Below are positions 43,813-54,600 of a DNA stretch of 64,000 bases, in pieces. The notes beneath the pieces are model-generated. The model was not told where the DNA came from and did no database searches. It saw nothing but the letters and a program-made list of their open reading frames with translations. The stretch's first letter is position 1; each line of letters opens with the position of its first letter. The stretch is from the NCBI GenBank assembly GCA_963970005.1, contig CAXAMN010003558.1, positions 630,275 to 694,274 of the forward strand, in the 5' to 3' direction. The stretch comes from Durusdinium trenchii. Lineage: Eukaryota > Sar > Dinophyceae > Suessiales > Symbiodiniaceae. The position numbers and the translations under genes are program-made.

Positions 43813-45444
43813 CCAAACGAACTTAGTAAACTCTCAAGATTGCCCACTTTGCTGAGAGATGTTGGGAAACATCTAAGTCCGACAAGGCCGACGTTACTAA
43901 GTAAGTCTCACTGAAAGAGTGTCCCAACAGCGTCTTAACACCCTTTCAGAAGCCTCATCATGTCATACCTACGCCGTACGCCTCATTTTAGGCGGCAGTG
44001 AAGCCAGCTCTTCACACTCAGAAAGTGGGCCGGCTGTGAATAGCCGGCCTGCATGGTTCTGAGAGATACTTTGATCATGTTTAATCAGGTTTTCTCTTGT
44101 GGGTCTGTAGTCAACAGGCAATGTTTAAACAAATAGAGTCGAGTTGAAAGCATTATTGCGATTCTTGTAGTGGAAATCCATGGCACATCCCGAAATCTCG
44201 CCGCCGCCTCGTCCGGGAAGCTCAAGAAAATCGCACCTGCCGGGGGTGATGGTCACGGACGTGAGCAGCGGCCAAACGTATTTGTTGGACTGTGTCATAA
44301 GGATTTGCTTATGCAGGCACTTATGCTTAGGCCTAGGCGCCTAGGAGGATTTAGCTTAGGGCTTAGCCAAGGTTACCGGGGCTTACCCAGTGGCACGACC
44401 CAACGTTTGGCTTGGCAGCCTTCTGACACAATCATTTCATCTCATGACTGCAAAAGTATTGGCCCTTGCTCCAGTGCAAGGCCTGTGCCGCTTCAAGAGG
44501 ATCAGTAACTACCTGAAAGCTTTGCTCAGTTTGCCTTTGTTGAGGTTCATCCAGACCCTATGTCTAAGTAGTTTGAAATCCATCTAGCTTCATCGCCGCC
44601 CCAGAAGAAACTTCAGTAGGTTGCTCCATCTCCCATCTCCCCAAGAATGGAGTCCTCACCAGCGCTGACCAGTTTTCAGCTGAAGTCCGCCGAAATGCGT
44701 AAAGGGTTTGCTCAAACTGAAGACAGCAGCTGACAGTTAGCTCGATCTCGCTGTCAAACTCGTATTTTCTCTACAGACGGAATCCAAACATATCCAAACC
44801 ATATCCAACGGAATCCATCCAGAACCGTCGTATCCATCTCTATTCACCGCTTTTTTGCTCGTTTTCCACCACACCCCCCTGAAGGTTATCGTTTTCCACC
44901 ATCCATCCACCACCATGTTGACTGGACGTTTTCCGCCTTCGCTGCACCGTCTCTTCAGTGCCTCGGCACCGAGGGCCAAAACACCGAGTGGCTTGGAGGG
45001 GAGCAATCCAAGGGCTCTCACAAACCGCTGGCGATTTTTCGGAGGGCTCATGATGATACTTGGAGAACATCATGCATCACACGTTGAATCTGGTTGTTGA
45101 ATGTTGATATATTGAATCCCCTGATCTGCAAGAGTAGCGTCTTCAACAAAGGGGTAGTCACACTTAGTCATTGCGGCTACGTGCGCAGCAAAGCTTTAGG
45201 TGAACATCCCTTTTCCGAGTTGTGAGACAGCTTTAGCCAAAAAAGTGCATAGAACTAGAATATCCTAGAATCAAAATCAAAACTCCAAGGAGGATGCCTT
45301 TCAAGGTTTCTATTGTTCAGGCTTAATTACACTAGTCACTAGACCTCATCTCAGACTCTCCTTTCCCCGGAACTCTCAACCAGGTCGATAGGAGCTCCTG
45401 GATTCAACAAATGAAACGAACTGAGTTGGATGGCTTCTTGATGC

Positions 45445-45512
45445 TTCTTGTTACTAGTAGTAAGAATGCTCCTAGTAGCGATGCCAGGAGCCCCTAGTAG
45501 CGAACATTGTTC
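45445..45512. repeat. Copy of the dispersed CTAGTAG/CCAGGAGC family
   Basis: TTGTTACTAGTAGTAAGAAT, GCTCCTAGTAGCGATGCCAG and GAGCCCCTAGTAGCGAAC in a row. Confidence 0.82.
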
Positions 45513-46061
45513 CTAGTTGGATGTACCTGATGTGATGGATCTGGTGACTTGGGTCACTCCCGCTGTGCCTGACAAAGCCATCCTTGGGACACCTGGCAAG
45601 GGCCAGTAGGGCGCCTGGGTGGGGTCTGAGATTTGCTTGCACAGCACTCTGCTTGCATGGCGGAGTCTCTCATGTTTTCCTGGATATCTTGGTGTTGTCC
45701 AGGAAGAAACGACCCAGTGAAGAACTAACTACCAGTTGCCGCCTCCCATCCGAATCCCAAAATGAGGACGCTTACGTTGACTGCATGGAATCCTTCTCAA
45801 ACGCACGCACAAACTTGTCAATCTCCCCAGGTTGAAACTAACACAACCTGCGACTGGCGGGTGTTTCTGGCAAAAACCAATCGATCGATAAGCATCTGCC
45901 GTGATTGCTTGCAAATTCTTCAGAGCAAACACATCATATCATGAAAAATATAACATAGTATATTCATAGTTGTTGTTTTTTTAAATACATGTTAACCAAG
46001 TACGAGTACCTCGGTCAACTGAAGCTCCAAACAGGGCCCCAACGACCCCCCCCCTCCTCAC

Positions 46062-46160
46062 CCGTTCCCTCCCCAGCCAGGCCTTCATCTCTTCAGCCAA
46101 ATCCTTCAGGCTGAGCCGCCGTAAGCTTCCCCGTGGCGCCGCAGGATGGAAGTCCCAAAG
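46062..46160 (-). CDS. Probable exon, unidentified
   Basis: The frame reads GSLRRLSLKDLAEEMKAWLG and ends before a good donor (GAACGG|GTGAGG). The helical, charged peptide is convincing, but the acceptor is not certain. The plus-strand frame over 46133-46438 is Arg-rich and shadow-like. Confidence 0.45.
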
Positions 46161-46859
46161 GATCAGCCAACAGGGACCTCCGCCGCGTCCGCCCACGCAC
46201 GTTCCGACGGCCCGGACAGACACGATGCCCGGACAGACAGCTGGTGTGTTCCTCCCGAAAAGCACCACGGCCATGCAAGGTTTTAGGGGTTCGAGAGGGG
46301 TTGGGGAGTGGAGGGACTCCGTGGCTTGAGGATGAAGAGCTGAAGAATGGGAGAGGTGAATATGCGGCTTCAAAAAGGCCCTGCGACCACATCAGCCTCC
46401 AGCGGGACGCCATTGCCACGTTGTGCTTGGACCCTTGAGTTGGTTGTATGTCTCGCTGCGATCCTCCTTTCGTCCGGAGTGTTTGCGTTCGGTACATTCG
46501 AAGCTGCATGTTCCTTTGGCTCCTTAGCAGCCGTGGCAGAACTCCTGCGTCAAGACACCGACACATCCAGAGGATTGCTTTTTGCAACCGTTTTTTGTGG
46601 TGGGACGGCGTAGTTGATCCACCGGCTCATTCAACTGCCAGCAGCTGTGAATCGACAGTGGATCGAGCCTTGTTTCACCTTTCACAGCTTCTATAATCCG
46701 TTGCATGCTTTCAATTACAGCATGGGCCTCCCACCATGGACACCTGTTTCACTCGCTAATAGCGATGGCCTTCGTTGATAGACCGAACCTTTAAATGACA
46801 ACTATGGGTGTGCGTCAAAACCCCGGGTCTCAGGTGAACATCGCGCACCTTCCTGTTCC

Positions 46860-47135
46860 ATAGGGTATGGCACGGATCCCTTGTTCCACAAGGTATGGAA
46901 CAGGTATGGAACGGGGGTATGGAACAAATAGTACCAAAGAACCTGACGTGTCATCTCAGTCGCGTTTCTCACGGTAAGCAAGCAAAGCGCACGTTTTTGA
47001 TTGAATCTCGAACAATTGTAAACCAGGAATCCATAGGTATGGAACGATGGGTATGGAACGGCGAACAAACATGCTGTTCCACAGGTATGGAACGGGGTAT
47101 GGAACGAGATGTTCAAGAGTACATGTTCCATACCA
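46860..47135. repeat. Dispersed GGTATGGAAC words
   Basis: GGTATGGAAC or GGGTATGGAAC occurs about nine times here, with two inverted copies (GTTCCATA). Spacing is irregular, so this is a cluster of short repeats and not a simple tandem. Confidence 0.75.
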
Positions 47136-47309
47136 AAACGTTTTGACTCATGGCCATATAGCTACTAACTAGGTAGGGCATGTGTTCCAGGTGGGGGAGT
47201 GTGTGATGTGTCCGGTCATGTCAAATGAACCAGTGTAGGTTGTTTACACATGCCACTTAGAGCTATTATTGTACAACCACAAGAAGGGAGGCGTCGAATG
47301 AAAACAATA

Positions 47310-47450
47310 GAAGTTGTGCTAGTAGCAGTAGTAGCAGTAGCAGTTCAGTAGCAGTAGCAGCAGCAGCAGCAGCAGTAGCAGTAGCAGCAGGAGGAGGAGG
47401 AGCAGGAGCAGCAGCGGCGGCGGCGGCAGCAGTACTTGTTGTTGGAATTG
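47310..47450. repeat. Compound AGC/AGT/AGG/GCG microsatellite
   Basis: Runs of GTAGCA, GCAGCA, GGAGGA and GGCGGC. A poly-Leu minus-strand frame through it is an artefact. Confidence 0.95.
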
Positions 47451-47524
47451 TTCATTGATGTTGCTGCTGTTGTTGTGCAGAAAAAGGAACAGCACAAAAC
47501 AGAAGGTGCAGAAAACAGGCAACC

Positions 47525-47674
47525 TTAGACTTTGGGCAAAGAGTATTCGTGTGTCAAAGTCGAAATCATCAGTCTGGACATGCTATAGTGACGCATGGTG
47601 ACGCCACTGCCAAGACTGCGCCGGCAAATGGCACAAGCTCCAACACCCGCCATTGCGTTGGTCAATACAACTGA
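47525..47674 (-). CDS. Terminal exon (49 codons plus stop), unidentified
   Basis: After CACATGACCCAG| the frame reads SVVLTNAMAGVGACAICRRS, LGSGVTMRHYSMSRLMISTL and HEYSLPKV to TAA. Phase 0 start. A CAIC pair is present. The frame also fits as an unspliced ORF from a TTG, but no ATG starts it. Confidence 0.48.
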   Translation of the reverse strand, partial: SVVLTNAMAGVGACAICRRSLGSGVTMRHYSMSRLMISTLTHEYSLPKV

Positions 47675-47803
47675 CTGGGTCATGTGGACTGTTGATGAAT
47701 AAAACAACAATCGTGGTAGGTGGGGTTTACCGATAAACAGTCTACATGACTTACGAGTTCACATGGACAATGCCAGTGAAACTGGTGGGAAGTCCCGTTC
47801 TCG

Positions 47804-48130
47804 GTGTGCCTTTACGCAGAATATGTCTGGCAATCTCCTCTTCAGAGCGATCAGCCAGGGGCACCTAGTGACAAGATGAAACCGTTTGCACTGCACGGCA
47901 TCGAACGGCGTTTGGTTGATTGCCCGATCAACCTCTTTGGGTATACGCCATGGCTAGCAGTTTGGCGAAATGGATTTGACATTTGTCTAATCAATAACAC
48001 GATGCAAAAAAAGTTTGCTGGGGTCAAAACTGTGATTGAATATGGAATAGGAGGGGAGGACGATCAAAGCCTTCATGTCATGCATGTGGTTCACTTAGGG
48101 CAACCCAATCACAGTCATGGAGAACTCTAG
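47804..48130 (+). CDS. Possible coding frame, unidentified
   Basis: The frame reads MKPFALHGIERRLVDCPINL, FGYTPWLAVWRNGFDICLIN and GVKTVIEYGIGGEDDQSLHV to TAG. The minus strand here has many stops, so if the segment codes it is on plus. No splice sites were pinned down. Confidence 0.33.
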   Translation: MCLYAEYVWQSPLQSDQPGAPSDKMKPFALHGIERRLVDCPINLFGYTPWLAVWRNGFDICLINNTMQKKFAGVKTVIEYGIGGEDDQSLHVMHVVHLGQPNHSHGEL

Positions 48131-48289
48131 GCATTTACCAATCAGTCTGACGGGGGTCAAACACCGAAACCTCGACGGTCAAACACACCATTCGATGGGT
48201 GTTTCATTTTGTTTTCCTCAAGGCCAGGCCAATCCGGCGACAAACAACCCAAACGACCAGGCAAGTCCCGGCTGCTTGCTCTTGGTAGC

Positions 48290-48975
48290 GGTGCCCATTG
48301 TTCCTAGTAACTTCTTGCTCCTAGTAAAAAGGCCAGGAGCTACTAGTAGCTTCTTGCTCCTAGTCGAAAGGCCAGGAGCTACTAGTAGCTTCTTGCTCCT
48401 AGTAGAAAGGCCAGGAGCTACTAGTAGCTTGNNNNNNNNNNGCTCCTAGTAGAATGGAGCTTACTAGTAGTAGCTTCTTGCTCCTAGTAAAGAGGCCAGG
48501 AGCTACTAGTAACTTGTTGCTCTCCTAGTAGAAAGGCCAGGAGCTACTAGTAGCTTGTTGCTCCTAGTTGCGCTCCTAGTAGAAAGGCCAGGAGCTTACT
48601 AGTAGCTTCTTGCGCTCCTAGCAGAAAGGCCAGGAGCTACTAGTAGCTTGTTGCTCCTAGTAGAAAGGCCAGGAGCTTACTAGTAGCTTCTTGCGCTCCT
48701 AGTAGAAAGGCCAGGAGCTTACTAGTAGCTTCTTGTGCTCCTAGTAGAAAGGCCAGGAGGTACTAGTAGCTTCTTGCTTCTTGTAGAACGGCCAGGAGCT
48801 GTTAGTAGCTTCTTGCTCCTAGTAGAAAGGCCAGGAGCTACTAGCAGCTTCTTGCTCCTAGTAGAAAGGCCAGGAGCTACTAGTAGCTTCTTGTATAGTA
48901 GAGAGCTACTAGTAGCTTCTTGCTCCTAGTAGAAAGGCCAGGAGCTTACTAGTAGCTTCTTGCTCGTACTAGGCA
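48290..48975. repeat. 39-bp tandem array of the CTAGTAG/CCAGGAGC family
   Basis: About 16-17 units of the form GCTCCTAGTAGAAAGGCCAG plus GAGCTACTAGTAGCTTCTT. Each unit contains the palindrome AGCTACTAGTAGCT and an imperfect GCTCCT...AGGAGC inverted pair, so each can fold. The unit length is a multiple of three, giving a false repeated peptide (LLLVERPGATSSF). Some units carry an extra T (GGAGCTTACTAG). Confidence 0.93.
48432..48441. other. Assembly gap (10 N)
   Basis: Ten undetermined bases inside the 39-bp array. The true copy number of the array is therefore unknown. Confidence 0.99.
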
Positions 48976-49529
48976 AGCGTACCGCGCCTCTCCCCGACTT
49001 GACATGAGGCATCCTCCGTCTCGCAAACATCGAGGCAGCAAACGCCTGGCCCGCCGGCCATGTGCCTGACAAACGCATTCAAGCGTGGTAAAACACAGGG
49101 TAACAGGTGAGTGGGTTGCTTGAAGCCTATCTGCTGATGATTGTTGACCTGTTGATGTGTTGTGTTGGTGGTGTGATGACATTATAAACAAATACAATAA
49201 ACTAATCGCTGCATCGTAACGTTAGTCTGACTTCTCCAGAAAGGGAAACTACTATAGAGTTGATCTGCAAGTTGATCCATGAAGTGCATCTGCATATTTG
49301 ATTTATCTGCACATAGCCTTCCTCCAATGCAAGTTGATTTGTCTTGAATATCGAGACTTGTATTGGTGGAAGGTTTCGGAACGACTTTTGGGCTACAAGT
49401 CTTCTTGTGAATCCAGTCGGATATCCGGTGAGATAACCGCAAACTACTGAACTTATTTGACATATATACAAAGTAACACATAGTAATAATTTTATAACCA
49501 TTGCAATCCATTAAGAAAAAATGTCCGAA

Positions 49530-49890
49530 GCAATGATGGAAGTGGAGCCTGAGCCCCTGGAAGATCCTTGTCAAGGGGGGGAGGATATCTCCGAAAAGGA
49601 TCCTGCCCTGGAGTGCAGGTCCGAGGGGACACCTCCCAAGTTCGAGGGCCGAGGGCGCCTCTGCAGTGGCAAAAACTTGGACTTGCTCCGGGGCCACCAG
49701 GTGGCCCAAATCAAGGTCGTGGAGGTGTCGGCGGCCAAAGTCGAAAGGGATTGGCCAATGGAGGAGGTCCTGGGAGGTTTCGTTTTGGGGAAAGCAGCAA
49801 AGTTTCGGCCGCAGGTCTGGGCTCAAAGTTGTGGAGCTGGTTGCGCCACCTGCCCTCAGACTACAAGGATATGGTAGAAAACCTGTGGGT
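49530..49890 (-). CDS. Probable exon(s), unidentified
   Basis: A 246-codon minus-strand frame (49922-49182) is best between these limits: FDFGRRHLHDLDLGHLVAPE, QVQVFATAEAPSALELGRCP and LGPALQGRILFGDIL. Codon choice favours this reading. All three plus-strand frames are also open (one starts MSEAMMEVEPEPLEDP), so strand is not certain. Several AG acceptors exist near 49860-49890. Below 49530 the frame becomes AT-rich and is unlikely to code. Confidence 0.42.
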
Positions 49891-50209
49891 GATTCTTGGG
49901 AACCACCGTCCAAAATAGACAAGTAGGAGTCAGCGGACCAAGGTTTGGTTTGATAAGGAAGTGCACTGAGCTAAAGACACTTCGACAATGAGAGAACCCG
50001 CTGGTGAAAAGAGTCCTTTGCTAGCGTCTGTGTTTCTGAGTGGAGTTTGTTTCTAAGATATTCTAAGATGCTCAACTACCTTTAAGGGGTCTGGAACAAT
50101 TTACCTTACTTCGAGTGATCCCCACCATGACATTTCAGTCTGACAAAGTTCTGGCATGTGTTGAAAGACTATTTTGGCATTCTTTCTGTCTTCTGACAGT
50201 AAAGCTGGC

Positions 50210-50525
50210 ACTTGTTTCTGGCAAAAATTCTGACATTCTTTCTGGCATATCTTCAGATATTATTTCATCTGACGCTATTTCCGGCATATCTTCTGACATT
50301 ATTTCTGGCATATCTTATGACATTCTTTCTGGCATATCTTCTGACATTCTTTCTGGCATCACTTCTGACATTCGTTCTGGCATATCTGTTGACATTCTTT
50401 CTGGCATATCTTCTGACATTCTTTCTGGCATATCTTCCCACACTCTTTCTGCTGTATCTTCTGACATTCTTTCTGGCATATCTTCTGACATTCTTTCTCT
50501 ATCTGGCATATCGGCATATCTTCTG
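50210..50525. repeat. 24-bp tandem repeat, about 12 units
   Basis: Units of TTCTGACATTCTTTCTGGCA plus TATC, giving false 8-residue repeats (SDILSGIS on plus, MPERMSED on minus). Edges are degenerate. Confidence 0.93.
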
Positions 50526-50607
50526 ACTCGTGGTTGGGGTCCGGCAGGGAACACTGCCGTCCGGCGGGGAAAACTGCCATCCGACACTCGCGGTTGAGGA
50601 GGCGGAG

Positions 50608-50673
50608 AACGAGAGGAGAGGAGAGGAGAGGAGAGGAGAGGAGAGGAGAGGAGAGGAGAGGAGAGGAGAGGAG
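50608..50673. repeat. 5-bp repeat (GAGAG)n
   Basis: About thirteen perfect GGAGA units. Confidence 0.97.
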
Positions 50674-51415
50674 CAAGGCAGCTGACATAAAATCAAACAA
50701 CCCTCATCTGACAGGTGGGGAAAACATAATGGAAACATATACAAACACTGGACATCGCTTCAAGTCACCACAAGTCAGGGTGGCCACGATCGCTATTCAG
50801 GATCCCTCTTAGTTAGCCTCTCGTTTCAACATCGTGGAGTGACAATTGGGCCTGGCATATCTTCGATTGGTCTTCGAAGTTGTGCATCTTTCCAATGCAC
50901 ATTCTTAGACTCTGCTTTGCCTGAAAAGACTCTCTGAACTCATGGGGCCTGGGGTGGCTTAGCCCCTCGGAGGTACCGTTATAGGTTTCAGACTGACATG
51001 GTATGACATGGCTTTCTCAAAACTGTGGTATCCCCGGCAACCTGTCTGCATTCCAACTGTGCGGCATGGTCCACCTAGCTAGATTCTTAGATATAGAGTT
51101 TCCTGACTCCTCTGACTCGAATTGGGTTCCCCTAATTAGTTGCACCCACTCGTGCCTTCACAGCTGACTGAGATTCCAAATCAAGGTGCAGAACGATACA
51201 TTCCAAGAATTGATCTTGGCTTGGCATCTGCAAGGAAGCCACCGCAGCAGAGGATCACTTTGCCCTGCATGTGTGTGTGTGTGTGTGCGCGTGCTTGTGC
51301 AAAAATGAACAAAACGAAGGGAAGACAAAGGAGTCATAAAGTTAGGACCAAAGAATGACTATGACCGGACCATGAACCCATGTACCCCACAACTGCTTGT
51401 GGAAGGTAGTGGTTT

Positions 51416-51694
51416 TCAATCCAAACCATTTTCGACAAATCTGTATCCTTGCAACGCTTCGGTACAAAAGAGACCAATCTGAAAGGGTGGCTTCCTTGCC
51501 GTGAATGCTGCTATTTCATACGCCGCATTGGATCCTGAAACATGGATCATCCCGTGGTGCCACCGCGTGTCCCGGCAGTCGCATCGTGCCACGTCGGTCG
51601 AAGCGCCTTCACGGAGATCTCTCCCTTGGGAGTCGAAGAAACGCAGCCATAGCATGAGCCACCAGCGTGAAGCAACCTCCGCGGAACCGTGAAG
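51416..51694 (-). CDS. Terminal exon (92 codons plus stop), unidentified
   Basis: After TTTGTTTAAACGTAG| the frame reads LHGSAEVASRWWLMLWLRFF, DSQGRDLREGASTDVARCDC, RDTRWHHGMIHVSGSNAAYE and IAAFTARKPPFQIGLFCTEA to TGA at 51416. An in-frame TAG is part of the acceptor itself. It is exactly 93 codons including the stop, phase 0. Composition and codon choice are strongly coding-like. A donor before the stop cannot be excluded. No family is recognised. Confidence 0.68.
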   Translation of the reverse strand, partial: LHGSAEVASRWWLMLWLRFFDSQGRDLREGASTDVARCDCRDTRWHHGMIHVSGSNAAYEIAAFTARKPPFQIGLFCTEALQGYRFVENGLD

Positions 51695-52309
51695 CTACGT
51701 TTAAACAAAAAAAACACTCGATTCTCGGGATATACAAAAAATAGAGGGAGTTGGAACTCGAATGAATTCTTAGATGCATTTGGGGGATTGCCCCAGCTAC
51801 AGTTCTGCCTGAGGGCTACACGAGGAAGGACTGCTGGTTTCACAGGCCGACACTGTTGAGCATAACCTGCTTCTGAACTGAGTCATGTTCCATTGCCTTC
51901 TTAGGCACCTGGAGTGTACGTCATCTACCTTGTTGTACATATCTTCTCGAAGCTGGCACGTCCACATCGCAACTCTGACCCGCTACACGTGTGCACGGCC
52001 GAAAGAAACGAATGTATAGGGGGACCCGCATTTTCTACACTACTGTCTTTTGTGCTCCTGTAAACAAGACGAACCATTCAGGCTTCCCACACCTGATGAC
52101 AGGTGAGCTCGTTCGTACTTGAATCTTCGAAGATCGCTGAACGGCCAAGGTCAGCGACTTGAGTATCTGCCGCCGGAGCTCGTGAAGCGTTCTGGAATAT
52201 ATGCGTCTGACAAACATTTGGAGGAAATGACACGTGATGCGGTGGTCTGAAAGTCCTGTTACATCATTCATCTGGGGATGATATCTGATGCTGTGGGGTA
52301 TATAGTTCT

Positions 52310-52460
52310 GAAGATGTATATATAATATATATATATATTTGTCTGCGCCATTGGTATATATATATATATATGTATATATAACATGATATATGTACACGCA
52401 AGCAATAATATTGCATTGAAGCCATATATATAGTCATAATCATTTGAGATTCCACCCAAT
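52310..52460. repeat. (TA)n-rich tract
   Basis: Several ATATATATAT runs. Similar shorter tracts occur near 22.23, 31.59, 41.26 and 55.6 kb. Confidence 0.9.
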
Positions 52461-52669
52461 ATGTCCTGCCATCAAAAGACTTGCACAACACAAAATAGAG
52501 TGAACATAAACTTGTGTCCTGTGTAAATAGCTTAGCTTCAAATTGTGTCCAAACTACTGTTGCTCATTAGTGGAACATTCCTTCGTCGCAATGATGCGTT
52601 TTGCACCTCTACCGCCGTGGACTTTCCAGTCTCCTCAAACATGGGGCATCCAAACGTGTTGAAGGGTAG

Positions 52670-52775
52670 CAAGGACGCTACGAACTGGGCGCTCCTGGCC
52701 TTACTACTAGGAACAAGGACGCTACTAGATCTACTTGAACAAAGGGCATCGCTACTAGTAACAAGAAGCTACTAT
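52670..52775. repeat. Copy of the dispersed CTAGTAG/CCAGGAGC family
   Basis: AGCAAGGACGCTACGAACTG, CTCCTGGCCTTACTACTAGG and GCATCGCTACTAGTAACAAG, in inverse orientation to the 48.3-49.0 kb array. Confidence 0.82.
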
Positions 52776-53753
52776 TGCACCAACTGAGATCCTCTAACCT
52801 TGCCACAAAATGTCAAGTTTGAATCAGAGAGAGACCGTCCAATCGCCTCTTCCTCCCAGAATGGCTTGAATTTTGTTTTGTTCTCTCCACTAGTGGAGGG
52901 TCTTCACTTCTTGGCAGGGCCGGCAGGGGAGAGCAGGAATATCTAAGGTGTTCACATCTGAACATCAAATAATCAAGGGTGCAATTCAATCACAAGTCGG
53001 TGTGTATCCAAAGAATGAGACCGGAGCACCAAGAGAAGAGAAAACTTACTAAAATCCCAACTGGTTGGAGAATTATTTTATTCATATTCATTCTTATTCC
53101 AATGACGTCCCGCACAGGTCCTGCCCAATGAGGTCCCCTACCTGCACACACCCAGGTCCTGGCCCAGATGATGTTCGGCTCGGTCCTCGATGATCACCCC
53201 AAGCTGAGACAATCTTTGAAGAGTTTCCGGATCTTCTTCAGACCTCCGCGTCATTCCGCGTCTCCGTGTCAGGGTCAAACGGAATGCACCCATCAAATCA
53301 CCGTTCGTGTGTCTGGTGTGCAAATCACACCGGTCACTGGATGGGATTGATTTTTTGGGGGTTCAAACCTTTGCAGGGCTGGAATGTCGCAACCTCAGGA
53401 TTGCCAGGTATGCTTCACAAATCCTGAATGTGTGGTGTGTCATAATACCAGCAACACATTGTTCCGAAGTAGCACACAACCCGTGGTAATCTCCCGTGGT
53501 CTTCGAGGTCTCTGGGAGGAGGTGTTAGTCATCCCAGGTGGTTACCAGTCCAACCGAGTCATACCCAGTGCTTGTCACGGGGATACCATGCCATGTCTGC
53601 ACAGGTCCGACCAAGAGTTCAACATCTCAGCCATAATCAGCCATAAATGGGTTTCTCAGAACCTCAAGACCTGAAGAGAAGAATGATACAAAACAACATT
53701 CGACAAAAAAGAGAAGTATATAAAGCGCATATAAAGAAAACACATACACACAC

Positions 53754-53870
53754 ATTAGGCCAAAGGCAGCTATATGGGCTCTCCTGGTCGCCCCCGTTGG
53801 TGGGCCTGGCGCTTGCCACGGAGCGATGGAGCTCCGCGCGACCTCCGGCGCCAGAGAGGCTGCGCTCCGC
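53754..53870 (-). CDS. Exon (39 codons), unidentified
   Basis: Between GATGCGGATCAG| and CCTAAT|GTGTGT the frame reads AERSLSGAGGRAELHRSVAS and ARPTNGGDQESPYSCLWPN. Exactly 117 bp, phase 0 at both ends. It lies just below the FAD-binding exon on the same strand and may belong to that gene. Confidence 0.64.
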
Positions 53871-53924
53871 CTGATCCGCATCGCATCAAAATGAAAGAGA
53901 TGGAAGTGGGGAGATGAAAGGAGC

Positions 53925-54022
53925 CACTAATAGATACTAATAGCATCTGATCGCTCCGTTTGTAGTAAGGCCAGGTAAGGCCAGGAGCCACCGATAGATT
54001 CTTGCTCCTAGTAGTAGGGGGA
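53925..54022. repeat. Copy of the dispersed CTAGTAG/CCAGGAGC family
   Basis: GTAGTAAGGCCAGGTAAGGC, AGGAGCCACCGATAGATTC and TTGCTCCTAGTAGTAGG. It probably sits in the intron between the flanking exons. Confidence 0.75.
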
Positions 54023-54044
54023 GATGACATGGTCTGATGGGAAT

Positions 54045-54195
54045 TTCAGGAAATGATTTCGGACCAAAATGGAGATTGCAAGGCGAAGATACGTCATCTA
54101 CACCTCCTGCACCCCAACTTCCTAGCTCAGGCACAGCTTTCTTAGAGAGGGGACTAGTTTCAAGACCACAAACTCCCACAGACTTGGCATTCATG
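54045..54195 (-). CDS. Possible second exon of the FAD oxidoreductase
   Basis: After TTGATCCACAG| the frame reads MNAKSVGVCGLETSPLSKKA and VPELGSWGAGGVDDVSSP. In fumarate reductase-type flavoproteins the segment after the first FAD strand-helix-strand is 'GGNSAKATSGINGWGT' (family knowledge). The spacing of S, K/S, G and T here is only loosely similar, so this is a weak link. Confidence 0.35.
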
Positions 54196-54469
54196 CTGTG
54201 GATCAAGACACTAGTCACCAGTGCAATTCCAACTTAAACAATGATGTTCAATGTTCACAAATGTTCCAGTGCATCCTTGCGATACTCTCGTAATCTCTCG
54301 TGCCGCCTTTCAATATGGCCTGTCCCAGCTCCGCACACCCCATTTATCCGCCAAAATGCCAACAAAAGCCTCAACAAAAAGAGTCCCAAAAGAAGAACAT
54401 GCATGAATTGAATACACAAAGAATCCAATCCTGTCTCTTCACATCTCTTCACAATCCACATCTCTCCAC

Positions 54470-54600
54470 CTCAAAAAGCTGCACAGCACCCGTTCCGCTG
54501 AACTCCGCGGCCAGTGCAGCCACCAGGCCGCTCAGGCCACCACCGATGACCAGGATCTGGGCGCGACACGCAGCGCTGAAATCCGCGCTTTCCATGAAAT
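54470..54600 (-). CDS. Exon with N-terminal FAD/NAD(P)-binding Rossmann motif
   Basis: The frame reads ESADFSAACRAQILVIGGGL, then SGLVAALAAEFSGTGAVQLF and E before GTGGAG. IGGGLSGLVAALAAE is a classic GXGXXG dinucleotide-binding strand-turn-helix, as found at the N-terminus of FAD-dependent oxidoreductases. An ATG (54593-54595) lies 13 codons before the motif strand, but an acceptor (TCATGGAAAG|) is also possible. Candidate later exons lie downstream on the same strand at 54045-54195, 53754-53870 and possibly 42630-42856. Confidence 0.7.

Noticed and set aside
44914-45100. Plus-strand frame starting MLTGRFPPSLHRLFSASAPR, like a mitochondrial presequence
   Set aside because: Two minus-strand frames over the same bases are equally good and no splice sites decide the matter, so it was not called.
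46347-46613. Plus-strand frame with a membrane-like segment LELVVCLAAILLSSGVFAFG
   Set aside because: No splice sites or start context were found. The minus strand is equally open (164 codons), and the strand bias argues against plus. Left undecided, not called.
47319-47522. Poly-leucine minus-strand ORF
   Set aside because: It is a translation of the AGC/AGT microsatellite.
49521-49877. Plus-strand 118-codon ORF starting MSEAMMEVEPEPLEDP
   Set aside because: Three plus frames are open at once, and the minus-strand reading has the better codon pattern. The segment is annotated on minus with low confidence.
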